Shown here piece by piece: positions 36,634-46,152 of a DNA stretch of 64,000 bases. A program made the position numbers and the translations under genes. Numbering within the stretch: the first letter of the stretch is position 1; each line of letters starts with the position of its first letter. Origin of the DNA: Sulfitobacter sp. M39 (lineage in GTDB: Bacteria > Pseudomonadota > Alphaproteobacteria > Rhodobacterales > Rhodobacteraceae); assembly GCF_021735935.1 (NCBI RefSeq), contig NZ_WMDZ01000001.1:2604001-2668000 (forward strand). Reading direction: 5' to 3'. The notes under the pieces are model-generated. The model saw only the letters and a list, made by a program, of their open reading frames with translations. It did not search any database and was not told where the DNA came from.

Positions 36634-36753
36634 CTTTCCCCTTTCGACTATACTAAAGTATAGCGGCACAGCCGTTTGATCCGTTGTGTTCCAATGCGAA
36701 TTTGTGACACATCTTATGTGTTCTGTACGCATACGAAAAGATAGGGGTGACCC

Positions 36754-37758
36754 GTGTCCCATGCTTCCCGGCCGGATCAGGCTTTCAACATTGCGATCGT
36801 CGGGCAACACGGGCGGCTGGCCTATGAGGCTCTGCTATTTGCCGCATCGCTGCGCCACCACAGCCCCCATTTTTCGGGCGACCTCTATGTGATGGAGCCG
36901 CAGCCCGGCCCGCTTTGGTCGGAAGATCCACGAATCAAGAACCCCGATGTTATCAGCGCGCTCCACAACCTTGGCGCAGAGGTGATCCCGTTTGACACAA
37001 AGCACTTCGGCGAGAGCTATCCATATGGAAATAAAATCGAAATGCTCAATGCGCTTCCAAAAGCTGAGCCCTTCGTTTTCTTCGATACGGACACGTTAAT
37101 CACAGGTGACCTGCCGTCGGTGCCCTTCGACTTTGACCGCCCGATGGCATCCATGCGGCGCACGAACACATGGCCTGTTCCCCAGCTCTACGGACCACAA
37201 TACGCCGGTCTGTGGAAATCCCTTTACGATAAATTCAACCTAGATTTTGACAGCAGCCTCGATCTGTCTCAGCCCGACGACTATTGGCAACGGTACCTGT
37301 ACTTCAACGCCGGCTTCTTTTTCTATCGTTGCCCTCACGAATTTGGTGAAAAGTTTCTGCACTATGCGCTTGCGATCCGGGATGACGCACCAGAAGAGCT
37401 GTGCGCGCAGTCATTTGACCCATGGCTTGACCAAATCGCCTTGCCGCTGGTGATTCATTCGCTTGGTGGGGGGCGCAATACATTGCCTGACGGGCTGATC
37501 GACGGATCGGTTAGCTGCCACTATCGCCTGCTGCCCCTGCTTTACGCACGCGAACCGGACCACGTCGTTGACACTTTAGAAACGATTGCAGCACCAAATA
37601 AACTGAAGAAAGTTTTAAAGGGTTCGGAGGCGATCAAGCGGATGGTGTACCAAGGCCGCGGTCGCAAGGCACGGGCCCTCTTTGATCAGGACAACTTGCC
37701 GCGCAAAGAGCAGGCCATTCGGAATCGTTTGAAATCAAACGGCTACTGGATGCGGTAG
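36754..37758 (+). CDS. Glycosyltransferase-like protein (GT-A, DxD)
   Basis: A 334-residue protein resembling GT8-type or related nucleotide-sugar glycosyltransferases. The likely metal-binding DxD is in EPFVFFDTDTLITGDLP; upstream NIAIVGQHGRLAYEALLFAASLR resembles the nucleotide fold start, and RYLYFNAGFFFYRCP and LDQIALPLVIH lie where acceptor-site residues are expected. No signal peptide or membrane segment. The C-terminal 70 residues are basic. The start is GTG at 36754. Substrate unknown; it stands alone after tRNA-Tyr. Confidence 0.65.
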   Translation: MSHASRPDQAFNIAIVGQHGRLAYEALLFAASLRHHSPHFSGDLYVMEPQPGPLWSEDPRIKNPDVISALHNLGAEVIPFDTKHFGESYPYGNKIEMLNALPKAEPFVFFDTDTLITGDLPSVPFDFDRPMASMRRTNTWPVPQLYGPQYAGLWKSLYDKFNLDFDSSLDLSQPDDYWQRYLYFNAGFFFYRCPHEFGEKFLHYALAIRDDAPEELCAQSFDPWLDQIALPLVIHSLGGGRNTLPDGLIDGSVSCHYRLLPLLYAREPDHVVDTLETIAAPNKLKKVLKGSEAIKRMVYQGRGRKARALFDQDNLPRKEQAIRNRLKSNGYWMR

Positions 37759-37880
37759 CGTCGACTTCATTTTTTCCTAGTCTATATACAACCTTCTATG
37801 CGTGACAGACGCGACCTACAGCTTGTGCGTTTACATCGGTTCACCTAACCATATTGAAGACAATTTTAGGGAGAGCAACG

Positions 37881-39173
37881 ATGACAGATAGCCCCAACTA
37901 TGGTTTTGATACCCTGCAGATACACGCAGGGGCCAAACCTGATCCGGCGACCGGTGCGCGGCAGACGCCGATCTACCAAACCACGGCCTATGTGTTTCGC
38001 GATGCGGACCACGCGGCGGCGTTGTTCAACCTGCAAGAAGTGGGGTTCATCTATTCCCGCCTGACGAACCCGACCGTTGCTGTCTTGCAGGAACGCATCG
38101 CCACGCTTGAGGGGGGCGTTGGTGCCGTGTGTTGCTCTTCCGGGCACGCGGCACAGATTATGGCATTGTTCCCGCTGATGGGGCCGGGCAAGAACATTAT
38201 CGCCTCTACCCGTCTATATGGGGGCACGGTGACGCAGTTCAGCCAAACGATTAAACGTTTCGGTTGGTCTTGCAAGTTTGTCGACTTTGACGACGTTGAT
38301 GCCGTGAAAGCAGCGGTTGACGACGATACCCGCGCGATCTTTGGCGAAGCCATTGCCAATCCTGGCGGCTACATCATGGACGTACGTGCCATTGCCGACG
38401 TGGCGGATGCGGCAGGCGTTCCGCTGATCATCGACAACACAACGGCGACGCCCTACCTGTGCCGCCCGATCGAACTTGGCGCGACTCTGGTGGTACATTC
38501 GACGACGAAATACCTGACCGGCAACGGCACGGTAACAGGCGGCTGTATTGTGGATTCAGGCAAGTTCGATTGGTCCGCGAATGATAAATTCCCGTCGCTG
38601 AGCCAACCGGAACCTGCTTACCACGGTCTTAACTTTCACGAGACCTTTGGCGGCTTGGCCTTTACCTTCCACGGCATCGCCATCGGTTTGCGGGATCTTG
38701 GCATGACAATGAACCCGCAGGCCGCGCATTACACCCTGATGGGGACAGAGACACTTTCGCTGCGCATGGAACGCCACGTAGAAAACGCGCAGAAAATCGC
38801 GACTTGGCTCGAGAATGATGACCGCGTTGACTATGTCACCTATGCGGGGCTGGAATCCTCGCCCTATTTCGAGCGTGCGAAAAGCGTTTGCCCCAAGGGG
38901 GCCGGCGGGTTGTTCACCTTTGCGGTGAAGGGCGGATACGACGCCTGCGTCAAATTGGTAAATGCGTTGGAGATTTTCAGCCATGTCGCAAATCTTGGCG
39001 ACACCCGGTCGCTGATCATCCACTCTGCCTCCACCACGCACCGTCAGCTTAGCCCCGAGCAGCAAGAAGCCGCGGGCGCCGGCGCGAATGTTGTGCGCGT
39101 TTCCATCGGGACAGAGGATGCCGCCGACCTTATCGCCGATCTTGATCAAGCGCTGGCCAAAGCGACGGCTTAG
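37881..39173 (+). CDS. metY: O-acetylhomoserine sulfhydrylase
   Basis: A 430-residue PLP enzyme of the Cys/Met family that makes homocysteine from O-acetylhomoserine and sulfide. Family order: FDTLQIHAGAKPDPATGARQTPIYQTTAYVF, IYSRLTNPTVAVLQERIATLEGG, the PLP lysine in HSTTKYLTGNG (about K210), and NLGDTRSLIIHSASTTHRQL. The length and the insert around PEPAYHGLNFHETFGG indicate the O-acetylhomoserine type over cystathionine enzymes. GGGAGAG precedes the chosen start. The 120-nt leader was examined for a SAM-II riboswitch without success. Confidence 0.93.
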   Translation: MTDSPNYGFDTLQIHAGAKPDPATGARQTPIYQTTAYVFRDADHAAALFNLQEVGFIYSRLTNPTVAVLQERIATLEGGVGAVCCSSGHAAQIMALFPLMGPGKNIIASTRLYGGTVTQFSQTIKRFGWSCKFVDFDDVDAVKAAVDDDTRAIFGEAIANPGGYIMDVRAIADVADAAGVPLIIDNTTATPYLCRPIELGATLVVHSTTKYLTGNGTVTGGCIVDSGKFDWSANDKFPSLSQPEPAYHGLNFHETFGGLAFTFHGIAIGLRDLGMTMNPQAAHYTLMGTETLSLRMERHVENAQKIATWLENDDRVDYVTYAGLESSPYFERAKSVCPKGAGGLFTFAVKGGYDACVKLVNALEIFSHVANLGDTRSLIIHSASTTHRQLSPEQQEAAGAGANVVRVSIGTEDAADLIADLDQALAKATA

Positions 39174-39190
39174 GGTAGGCCCCATAAAAG

Positions 39191-39221
39191 ACCCCCGCCA
39201 AAGCAACCCTTTGGCGGGGGT
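39191..39221. terminator. Bidirectional terminator between metY and the SIMPL gene
   Basis: A perfect 13-bp stem ACCCCCGCCAAAG / CTTTGGCGGGGGT with a five-base loop and CTTTT on the minus side, between convergent genes. Confidence 0.88.
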
Positions 39222-39266
39222 ATGTTTACCTATTCAAATCGTCAAATGCCTCGGGGCAGCAGAGGG

Positions 39267-39965
39267 TTAGTCAGCCTCGGCGATTTCGAACTGCAGCGTG
39301 ACCTGCGCGCTGATGTCGATCTCTCCGGTCTCGATGGGCATATCCATACTTTTCATCTGGGCACCCCGCATTTCCATCGGGCGGAAACCCTGGCTCGATT
39401 CGGACATGCTGGTGAGTTTACCAAGCTTAACGCCAGCGGCATCTGCAAGCTGCTGCGCACGCGCCATCGCATCCTTAACGGCCCCCTCTCGGGCCTTAGC
39501 CAGCGCCGCTGCATTATCTTGCAATCCGAATTGCAAGCCGTTGAAATCATTCGCGCCCTCGGCCACGACCGCATCAAGCAATTGCCCGAGTTTGCTTAAA
39601 TCGCGAACCGTCACGCTGACGGTGTTACCCGCCTCATAGCCCGATACTTCCACCGGGGACGCATCTTCGCGGGGGCGATTGTCATAGACGGGCCGCAGAT
39701 AAAGCCCGCTGGTCTGACGGTCGAGGCCCGCGATCTTCAATGTGTCCAATTGGTCTAGAATGCCGCGCACTTTTTCAGAAGTCTGCGCCATTGCGTCCGA
39801 AGCAGAGGCCGCCCGCTCGCTCACGCCCAAGCGGATCGTCGCGGTATCAGGGGCAAGCGATACAATGCCCTCGCCATTCACGGTGATCCCCTGAGGTGCT
39901 TGTTGCGCCAACGCCCCTGACGCAAAACCGGCACAGACGATCGCAGCAATTTTCAACATTCGCAT
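39267..39965 (-). CDS. SIMPL (DUF541) domain periplasmic protein
   Basis: A 232-residue exported protein with signal peptide MLKIAAIVCAGFASGALA. The mature part has the SIMPL pattern: GITVNGEGIVSLAPDTATIRLGV, long helical part with AMARAQQLADAAGVKLGKL, and SAQVTLQFEIA at the end. Bacterial relatives (for example YggE) are linked to oxidative stress, with unclear mechanism. The start at 39965 places AAGG about 8 nt upstream; ATGs at 39971 and 40004 are alternatives. Confidence 0.85.
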   Translation of the reverse strand: MRMLKIAAIVCAGFASGALAQQAPQGITVNGEGIVSLAPDTATIRLGVSERAASASDAMAQTSEKVRGILDQLDTLKIAGLDRQTSGLYLRPVYDNRPREDASPVEVSGYEAGNTVSVTVRDLSKLGQLLDAVVAEGANDFNGLQFGLQDNAAALAKAREGAVKDAMARAQQLADAAGVKLGKLTSMSESSQGFRPMEMRGAQMKSMDMPIETGEIDISAQVTLQFEIAEAD

Positions 39966-40188
39966 ATTCATGACCTTTTTTACTGTGATATCCCTTGGCA
40001 ACATATGTGGCCTCCCGCCTAAGTTGCCGCAAGCCTCCTCTGCGCTCCGCTCTTTTCATGAGCAAACTACTGCTCTATTCTTTTGCTGTGAACGGGCGCT
40101 CTGTTTTGCAGGCGATCCCCATGGTATTGGCAATCTGCAGCCGTCCGAATGTCCCACCGTCCCAATGCCTCTAGTCAAAAGCGTTCCA

Positions 40189-42837
40189 ATGAAGCCCAAT
40201 TTTGCACTGTCTCTCTCCTTCGAAGGTATTCGCCTCCTGCACCGCGCCCCTGATGGATGGCGGCAGGTGGGTGAAGTGGCCGTCGACGCGGAGGATATGG
40301 CCGCCCAACTGGCCGCCTTGCGAAGCACCGCCACCGCGCTAGAGCCGAGCGGCCTGCGCAGTAAGCTGCTGATTCCGAGCGATCAAATCAAGTATATGAC
40401 GATCGACACCGCAGGGCTTAGCGATCAGGCGCGGCGCGAACAGGCCGAGGTGGCGCTTGATGGCGCGACGCCCTACGCCGTCGAAGATCTGGTCTTTGAC
40501 ACTAGCCATGATGGCCCCCGCACCCATATCGCCGCCGTCGCCCGCGAAACACTAGCCGAGGCCGAAGCGTTCGCGACCGAGCATCGTTTTCACCCCGTCA
40601 GCTTTGCCGCGCAGTCCGACGATCATGATTTTACCGGCGAGGCGTTTTTTGGCCCAACAGATACCGCCCCCAAGTGGTTGGAACCGGGCGATTCTGTGGA
40701 GCGTGACAAAGGGCCATTCGTTATCCTGGGCGATGTGGAGCTGCCTCCGGAGGATACTTCGCCGCCGAAAGGCGATGCGGCTGCTGATGCGGAAAACCCC
40801 GGGAAGGCCGATGATGTGACGGCGGATGCGTCGCAGGAGGGTGACAGCACGTCGGATGCTCCGGCGGCTGATGCCGCAAAGCCGGAAGCAAAGACGGCTG
40901 ATGCGCCTCAGCCTGCAAGCCAGAAACCAGCAGACGGCCCCGCGCCCAAAGCGGCAAAGCTTGACGCGCCTCGCGTTGCACCCGCGTCCCCATCGGTGAC
41001 GCCCCCGCCAAGCAAGTCGTCGCCCCCCGCCAAAACGCCCGAAGTGTCAGCTGGCAAGGCACCGGCACCCGCCGTACAGAAACCAGCTGCTCCATCGGTT
41101 GAGAAAAACGCGGCAGCGACACCCAAGCCCGCGCCCGCCGTGTCCAAATCCCCGCCCGCGGCACCTGCCGCAACGAAAGGCCCCGCAGATTTTTCTAGCC
41201 GACGCAACGCACCTATCGTCACCGGCACCGCCGCGCGCGGTAGCGTGCAGCCCTTGTCGCACACGGGCGGGCCGGTCCCCGATAGCAGTTCGTTAACCGG
41301 GGCCAAGCCCGCGCAGCCCGTCAAGTCGTCGCCTTTCGGCTTTCTGAAACGCCGCAAGCCCCGCGCAACACCACCTCCGCCCAAACCAATGGCGGCAAAA
41401 GCGGCACCCATTCCCGGCAAGGCCCTTGCCACGGGTGCCAGCGAAGTCGACCAGATGACCGTTTTCGGGGCCCGCAAAGAGCAGTCCATCGGAGGCAAGC
41501 CGCGCTTTTTGGGGCTGGTCCTGACCGCAGCTTTGCTGGTGTTCCTCGCGGGCGTCGCGGCTTGGGCGTCCGTCTTCCTTGATGACGGGTTGGCGCTATC
41601 GCGTCTCTTTGGCAGCCGTGACACCACGCAGTCCGCTTCTGCCCCGCCGGAGCCGGCGGTCAAACAGCAGGTGGAAAGCCGCGAGGACCCCATCGTGCCG
41701 CAGGCCCCGCCCGAGGATACGGCCGACACCACCGTCGCCGCGCTTGATCCCACGCTCAGCGATGAGGACGGTGCAGTTTTGGACGCGATGCGCGTGCCAC
41801 AGCAGTTGCAACCACGCGAGCTGACCGCGCAGGAAATCGAAGCGAAATACGCGACGACCGGCATTTGGGCCATCGCACCAAAGACACCAAAAGCGCCGTC
41901 AATGGTGACGCTGGATGATCTGTTCATGACCAGCATTGATCCCGTCAGCACCTCAAATGACGCTGTTGCACTGCCGACGCTCGCGTCCTTTGGCGGGGAT
42001 ACGGTCGATATCAGCTCGGCCCCTCCGGCGGCGGCGGGCACGTCGTTCACGCTGGATGATCGTGGTCTGGTTGCTCCAAGTGCGAATGGCACATTGAACG
42101 CGGATGGGGTTTTGGTTTTCGCCGGGCAACCGGCCCGTGTGCCCCCTGCGACCCTCGCCCGCCCCGGTGTGGTCGAAGAGGAAGAGGATACGGTTGTTGC
42201 CGCCCTGCTCGGCTTTCGCCCCAAGCTGCGCCCCGAGGATCTGCCCGAACAGAACGAGCGCGCCAATCTGGGCGGGGTGACCCGCAACGAGCTTGCCGCC
42301 TTCCGCCCGACCCTGCGCAGCGCCGACGTCATCAAGGCCGCCGCTGCTGCCAAGCAGGCCGAGGTTGACGCCGCAGCAGAGGCCGCCGCTGCCGCGATCA
42401 AAGCCGCATTGCCGCAAGAGCCCGTGAACAACGCGACGCAATACGCGACAGAAGTGTCCAAGCGTCCAGACACGCGCCCCGGTAACTTTTCGCGCATCGT
42501 ACGCCGTGCCGAACGCGCGCAGCCTGCGCCTGTGACGGTGGCCAGCGCGCCGACAGCCGTCACCCCGCAGGTGGTACAGCCATCGGTGCCGTCGAAAGCC
42601 TCCGTATCGAAGCAGGCAACTGTGAAAAATGCGATCAAATTGCGTCAAATCAATCTGATCGGGGTGTACGGCAAACCCTCAAGCCGCCGCGCCTTGATCC
42701 GGCTGAGCAACGGGCGGTACCAAAAGGTTGCGGTCGGGGACCGTCTGGATGGTGGCCGCGTCTCCGCGATTGGCGAGGCCGAATTGCGGTATAACCGCCG
42801 CGGGCGCGATGTCGTGCTCAAGATGCCCCGCGGCTAA
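40189..42837 (+). CDS. Large bitopic membrane protein with GspL/PilM-like N-terminus and PilP/GspC-like C-terminus
   Basis: An 882-residue protein. Residues 1-150 (NFALSLSFEGIRLLHRAPDGWRQVG, LIPSDQIKYMTID, ATPYAVEDLVFD) resemble the cytoplasmic actin-like part of GspL/PilM proteins. Residues 180-430 are low-complexity and rich in Pro, Ala and Lys. One membrane helix lies at about 438-462 (FLGLVLTAALLVFLAGVAAW). The periplasmic part ends (815-882) in a beta-rich domain, NLIGVYGKPSSRRALIRLSN and GRYQKVAVGDRLDGGRVSAI, close to the PilP/GspC homology region. No other pilus or secretion gene is nearby. An ATG 8 codons upstream is an alternative start. Confidence 0.6.
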   Translation: MKPNFALSLSFEGIRLLHRAPDGWRQVGEVAVDAEDMAAQLAALRSTATALEPSGLRSKLLIPSDQIKYMTIDTAGLSDQARREQAEVALDGATPYAVEDLVFDTSHDGPRTHIAAVARETLAEAEAFATEHRFHPVSFAAQSDDHDFTGEAFFGPTDTAPKWLEPGDSVERDKGPFVILGDVELPPEDTSPPKGDAAADAENPGKADDVTADASQEGDSTSDAPAADAAKPEAKTADAPQPASQKPADGPAPKAAKLDAPRVAPASPSVTPPPSKSSPPAKTPEVSAGKAPAPAVQKPAAPSVEKNAAATPKPAPAVSKSPPAAPAATKGPADFSSRRNAPIVTGTAARGSVQPLSHTGGPVPDSSSLTGAKPAQPVKSSPFGFLKRRKPRATPPPPKPMAAKAAPIPGKALATGASEVDQMTVFGARKEQSIGGKPRFLGLVLTAALLVFLAGVAAWASVFLDDGLALSRLFGSRDTTQSASAPPEPAVKQQVESREDPIVPQAPPEDTADTTVAALDPTLSDEDGAVLDAMRVPQQLQPRELTAQEIEAKYATTGIWAIAPKTPKAPSMVTLDDLFMTSIDPVSTSNDAVALPTLASFGGDTVDISSAPPAAAGTSFTLDDRGLVAPSANGTLNADGVLVFAGQPARVPPATLARPGVVEEEEDTVVAALLGFRPKLRPEDLPEQNERANLGGVTRNELAAFRPTLRSADVIKAAAAAKQAEVDAAAEAAAAAIKAALPQEPVNNATQYATEVSKRPDTRPGNFSRIVRRAERAQPAPVTVASAPTAVTPQVVQPSVPSKASVSKQATVKNAIKLRQINLIGVYGKPSSRRALIRLSNGRYQKVAVGDRLDGGRVSAIGEAELRYNRRGRDVVLKMPRG

Positions 42838-43115
42838 GCTTCTGTTCTTGTTCCGGCCGTTTAGTTCCGGTTTATACTGCCGCATTGAACGCTTCGGCTT
42901 TCTGTCATTTTGACGTCCGGCTTGCCGCGTTGCCTCGGACCTGATCTGTATCGGGTCACCCACCCTTTCCGAACTTGCCCCATTTCATAAGCGCTGTGGT
43001 GACGTTGTGTACGTAGGGTCGTTAAATATGTGCCACGGATGCTCATTGTGATTGAATTCCCACTCATTCACGCGAGGTTGACGCATGGTTTTATCATTCT
43101 ATGTGAGAATACCGC

Positions 43116-43574
43116 ATGGCATTAGATGATATCGATAAACGCCTGCTGGCGGCGCTGCAAAAGAACGCGCATCTCACGGCTCAGGAGTTGGGAGAGAAGC
43201 TGCACCTATCCCCGTCCCAAGCAGGTCGGCGGCGGCAACGGCTTGAAACCGAAGGGTATATCCAAGGCTACACGGCTCGGCTTAACCCCGAACGGTTGGG
43301 GCTGACGGTACAGGGGTTTGTGCAGGTCCATCTGGGCACCCACGGGCCCGAACATTCCGCCAGTTTTGCGCGGCTTTTGGCCACCCGCCCCGAAATCGTT
43401 GGCGCCTGGACGATGACGGGGGATGCGGATTATTTGCTGCGCGTCTATTGTGCAGACCTGCCCAGCCTGAACCGCCTCATCCATGATGTGCTGCTCCCCC
43501 ATGGTGCTGTCGCAAAAGTGCATAGCCAGATCGTTATGGATCAGCTTAAACGAGACGGGCCCTTGCCCACCTGA
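43116..43574 (+). CDS. Lrp/AsnC-family transcriptional regulator
   Basis: A 152-residue full Lrp protein: N-terminal helix-turn-helix (DDIDKRLLAALQKNAHLTAQELGEKLHLSPSQAGRRRQRLE) and C-terminal RAM domain (VQGFVQVHLGTHGPE, VGAWTMTGDADYLLRVYCADL). Typically senses an amino acid and controls a neighbouring gene. The Kef-type antiporter starts 37 nt after its stop and may be its target or co-transcribed. Confidence 0.92.
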   Translation: MALDDIDKRLLAALQKNAHLTAQELGEKLHLSPSQAGRRRQRLETEGYIQGYTARLNPERLGLTVQGFVQVHLGTHGPEHSASFARLLATRPEIVGAWTMTGDADYLLRVYCADLPSLNRLIHDVLLPHGAVAKVHSQIVMDQLKRDGPLPT

Positions 43575-43610
43575 TTGACCCGTTCGGGGCCTGCCCGACA
43601 CAAAGAAAGT

Positions 43611-45557
43611 ATGCCCCCTATGGAAGGTTTCCTGTTTCAAGCCTCGATCTATCTCGCTGCGGCGGTGATTGCGGTTCCCATCGCATCGCGTCTGGGGCTG
43701 GGGTCGGTGCTGGGATATCTGGCGGCGGGGATCCTGATCGGGCCGGCCTTCGGGCTGGTCGGATCGGAAACCAAGGATTTGCAGCACTTCGCCGAATTTG
43801 GCGTGGTGATGATGCTGTTCCTCATCGGGCTAGAGCTTGAACCCCGCGCCCTATGGAACATGCGCCACCGGCTGCTGGGGCTAGGCGGGATGCAGGTCGT
43901 GCTCAGCGCTGCGGCGTTGATGGGCATCGCGATGGCCTATGACCAGCCGATGGGTGTGGCGATTGCGATCGGTCTCACGCTGTCGCTGTCATCCACCGCG
44001 ATCGTGCTGCAAACCCTGTCAGAAAAGGGCTTGATGCAAACAGCGGGCGGGCGGTCCGTGTTTTCGGTGCTGCTGACGCAGGATATCGCGGTGATCCCGA
44101 TCCTCGCGTTCCTGCCGCTGCTTGTGGCGCAGCTGCCCGCGCAAATGCGGCCCGACGGATCGATCTCGGTGAACCCCGAGGATGCCGCCCACGGGGCAGA
44201 GGCAGCCTCGGGGCACGGTCCTGCGGCGGCGGGTCATGGTGCCGAAACCGCGCAGGCGGCGATTTCGCTGGTGCAGGGGCTGCCGGGCTGGGCGATCACG
44301 CTGGTCACCTTGGGTGCTATTGCCGGGATCATCATCACCGGCGTGTTTTTCACCCGCCCCGTTTTCCGGTTTATCCACGCCGCCAAGCTGCGCGAGATGT
44401 ATACCGCTTTGGCCCTGCTGATCGTCGTCGGGATTTCCTTTCTGATGATGCTGGTGGGCCTGTCGCCCGCACTTGGGGCCTTTCTTGCGGGCGTGGTACT
44501 GGCCAGCAGCGAATTCCGGCATGAACTGGAAACCGACCTTGAGCCGTTCAAAGGGCTGCTGCTGGGGCTGTTCTTCATCACCGTGGGGGCGGGTATCAAC
44601 TTTGACCTGCTGTTCGCCGATACGATCATCATCGTCGGGATGGCGCTGCTGGTTATTCTGGTGAAGGGCCTGATCCTTTACGGGCTTGGCACCCTGTTCA
44701 AGCTGCAAGGGCGCGACCGCTGGCTTTTTGCGCTAGGTCTGGCGCAAGCGGGTGAATTCGGCTTTGTGCTGGTCAGTTTCTCGGTCGCCACGGGGGTTAT
44801 GCCCAATGACGTGGCCGAGACATTGTTGCTGGTCGTTGCCCTATCGATGCTGATCACACCGCTGCTGTTCATCACCTATGACCAGATCAGCAAACGGATG
44901 GATACGAAATCCGGTCCCATCGTCGCAGACGAGATTGACGAGCAAGGCACCGTGATCATCGCGGGTGTCGGGCGGTTTGGCCAGATTGTGAACCGTCTGG
45001 TGCAGGCTAGCGGCTTTCGCACCGTTGTTCTGGACCACAACCCCGAAACCATCGCCGTCATGCGCCGCTTTGGCTTCAAGGCGTTCCTGGGCGATCCGAC
45101 CCGCGCTGATATTCTGCGCAAGGCCGGTCTGCGCGATGCCAAGGTTCTGGTTGTCGCGCTGGATGATCCCAAGTCGGCCTTGCAGCTTATCGCCTATGCG
45201 CGCAAGGAACGGCCCGACCTGCATATCGTAACCCGCGCCCATGACCGGACGGATGTGTACCAACAATACCAGGCCGGCGCGAATGACATCGTGCGCGAAA
45301 TGTTCGACAGCTCGCTTCGGGCGGGGCGCTATGTGTTGGAAAACCTCGGGCTCTCCGACTACGAGGCGGCAGAGGCGCAGCGGATGTTCTATTCGCACGA
45401 CCGTGCGTCTGTGCGCGAGCTGGCGGCCCTGTGGCGCCCTGACATCCCACCAAGCGAGAACAAAGCCTATGTGGCGCGCGCGAAAGAGCTACAAAAGGAT
45501 CTGGAAACCGCTTTCCTGAACCGGATCGACCAAGAGGATAAGACCCAAGGGTCGTAG
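43611..45557 (+). CDS. Kef-type monovalent cation:proton antiporter (CPA2) with RCK domain
   Basis: A 648-residue inner-membrane antiporter. Residues 1-420 hold about 12-13 hydrophobic helices with CPA2 patterns (GSVLGYLAAGILIGPAFGLV, FLIGLELEPRALW, GLTLSLSSTAIVLQTLSEKG, GAFLAGVVLASSEFRHELE). A His/Ala-rich loop (PEDAAHGAEAASGHGPAAAGHGAE, about 195-222) is an insertion that could face metal or pH. Residues 440-570 are a TrkA-N/RCK nucleotide-binding domain (VIIAGVGRFGQIVNRLVQ). Similar to glutathione-gated potassium efflux proteins KefB/KefC, but gating cannot be told from sequence. MEGFLF at 43620 is an alternative start. Confidence 0.9.
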   Translation: MPPMEGFLFQASIYLAAAVIAVPIASRLGLGSVLGYLAAGILIGPAFGLVGSETKDLQHFAEFGVVMMLFLIGLELEPRALWNMRHRLLGLGGMQVVLSAAALMGIAMAYDQPMGVAIAIGLTLSLSSTAIVLQTLSEKGLMQTAGGRSVFSVLLTQDIAVIPILAFLPLLVAQLPAQMRPDGSISVNPEDAAHGAEAASGHGPAAAGHGAETAQAAISLVQGLPGWAITLVTLGAIAGIIITGVFFTRPVFRFIHAAKLREMYTALALLIVVGISFLMMLVGLSPALGAFLAGVVLASSEFRHELETDLEPFKGLLLGLFFITVGAGINFDLLFADTIIIVGMALLVILVKGLILYGLGTLFKLQGRDRWLFALGLAQAGEFGFVLVSFSVATGVMPNDVAETLLLVVALSMLITPLLFITYDQISKRMDTKSGPIVADEIDEQGTVIIAGVGRFGQIVNRLVQASGFRTVVLDHNPETIAVMRRFGFKAFLGDPTRADILRKAGLRDAKVLVVALDDPKSALQLIAYARKERPDLHIVTRAHDRTDVYQQYQAGANDIVREMFDSSLRAGRYVLENLGLSDYEAAEAQRMFYSHDRASVRELAALWRPDIPPSENKAYVARAKELQKDLETAFLNRIDQEDKTQGS

Positions 45558-45580
45558 CCCCCCTCGCCCTTCAGACACCA

Positions 45581-45617
45581 AAAAGCCGCGCCCGATATGA
45601 TATCAGGCGCGGCTTTT
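45581..45617. terminator. Bidirectional terminator between the antiporter and carD
   Basis: Stem AAAAGCCGCGCC / GGCGCGGCTTTT with a 13-nt loop; T-runs on both strands, between two convergent stops. Confidence 0.9.
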
Positions 45618-45636
45618 CAAAATTTAACGGTTGCGA

Positions 45637-46152
45637 TCAGGCCGCGGCGACGCGGCTTTCCAACACATCACCGACCTGCTTGGAGGCCGCCAGTTCGTCC
45701 CCACCGGCGACGGCGGCAACTTCACGGGTCAGACGCTCAAGCGCGGCTTCATACAGCTGACGCTCGGAATAGCTTTGCTCGCGCTGGTCGTCGGTGCGGT
45801 GCAGGTCGCGTACGACTTCGGCGATGGCGATCAGATCACCGGAGTTGATCTTTTGCTCATATTCCTGCGCACGGCGCGACCACATGGCGCGTTTGACCTT
45901 GGCCTTACCCTTCAGGGTTTTCATCGCATGGCTGATCACGTCAGGGCTGCTGAGCGCGCGCATGCCAATTTCTGTCGCCTTATGGGTGGGGACCCGCAGC
46001 GTCATCTTGTCTTTTTCGAACGCGATCACGAACAGCTCCAGCGAGATGCCCGCGACTTCCTGCTCTTCGACCGAGATGATCTGACCAACGCCATGCGCCG
46101 GATAAACAACGAATTCATTCGGGCGGAAATCTAGCTTCTTCGACTTGCTCAT
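45637..46152 (-). CDS. carD: CarD-family transcriptional regulator
   Basis: A 171-residue protein that binds RNA polymerase beta and stabilises open promoters. N-terminal Tudor-like RNAP-interaction domain: FVVYPAHGVGQIISVEEQEVAGISLELFVI and DKMTLRVPTHKATEIGMR; C-terminal helical DNA-contact domain with WSRRAQEYEQKINSGDLIAIAEVVRDLHR. Essential in many alphaproteobacteria. GGAGC precedes the start. Last gene in the minus-strand run, separated from fdxA by 306 nt. Confidence 0.94.
   Translation of the reverse strand: MSKSKKLDFRPNEFVVYPAHGVGQIISVEEQEVAGISLELFVIAFEKDKMTLRVPTHKATEIGMRALSSPDVISHAMKTLKGKAKVKRAMWSRRAQEYEQKINSGDLIAIAEVVRDLHRTDDQREQSYSERQLYEAALERLTREVAAVAGGDELAASKQVGDVLESRVAAA

Noticed and set aside
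37759..37880. Possible SAM-II or SAM/SAH riboswitch before metY
   Set aside because: The leader was read for the conserved GCTAAA-type core and pseudoknot of SAM-II and for the SAM/SAH core; neither is present, only a weak GCGT/ACGC hairpin.
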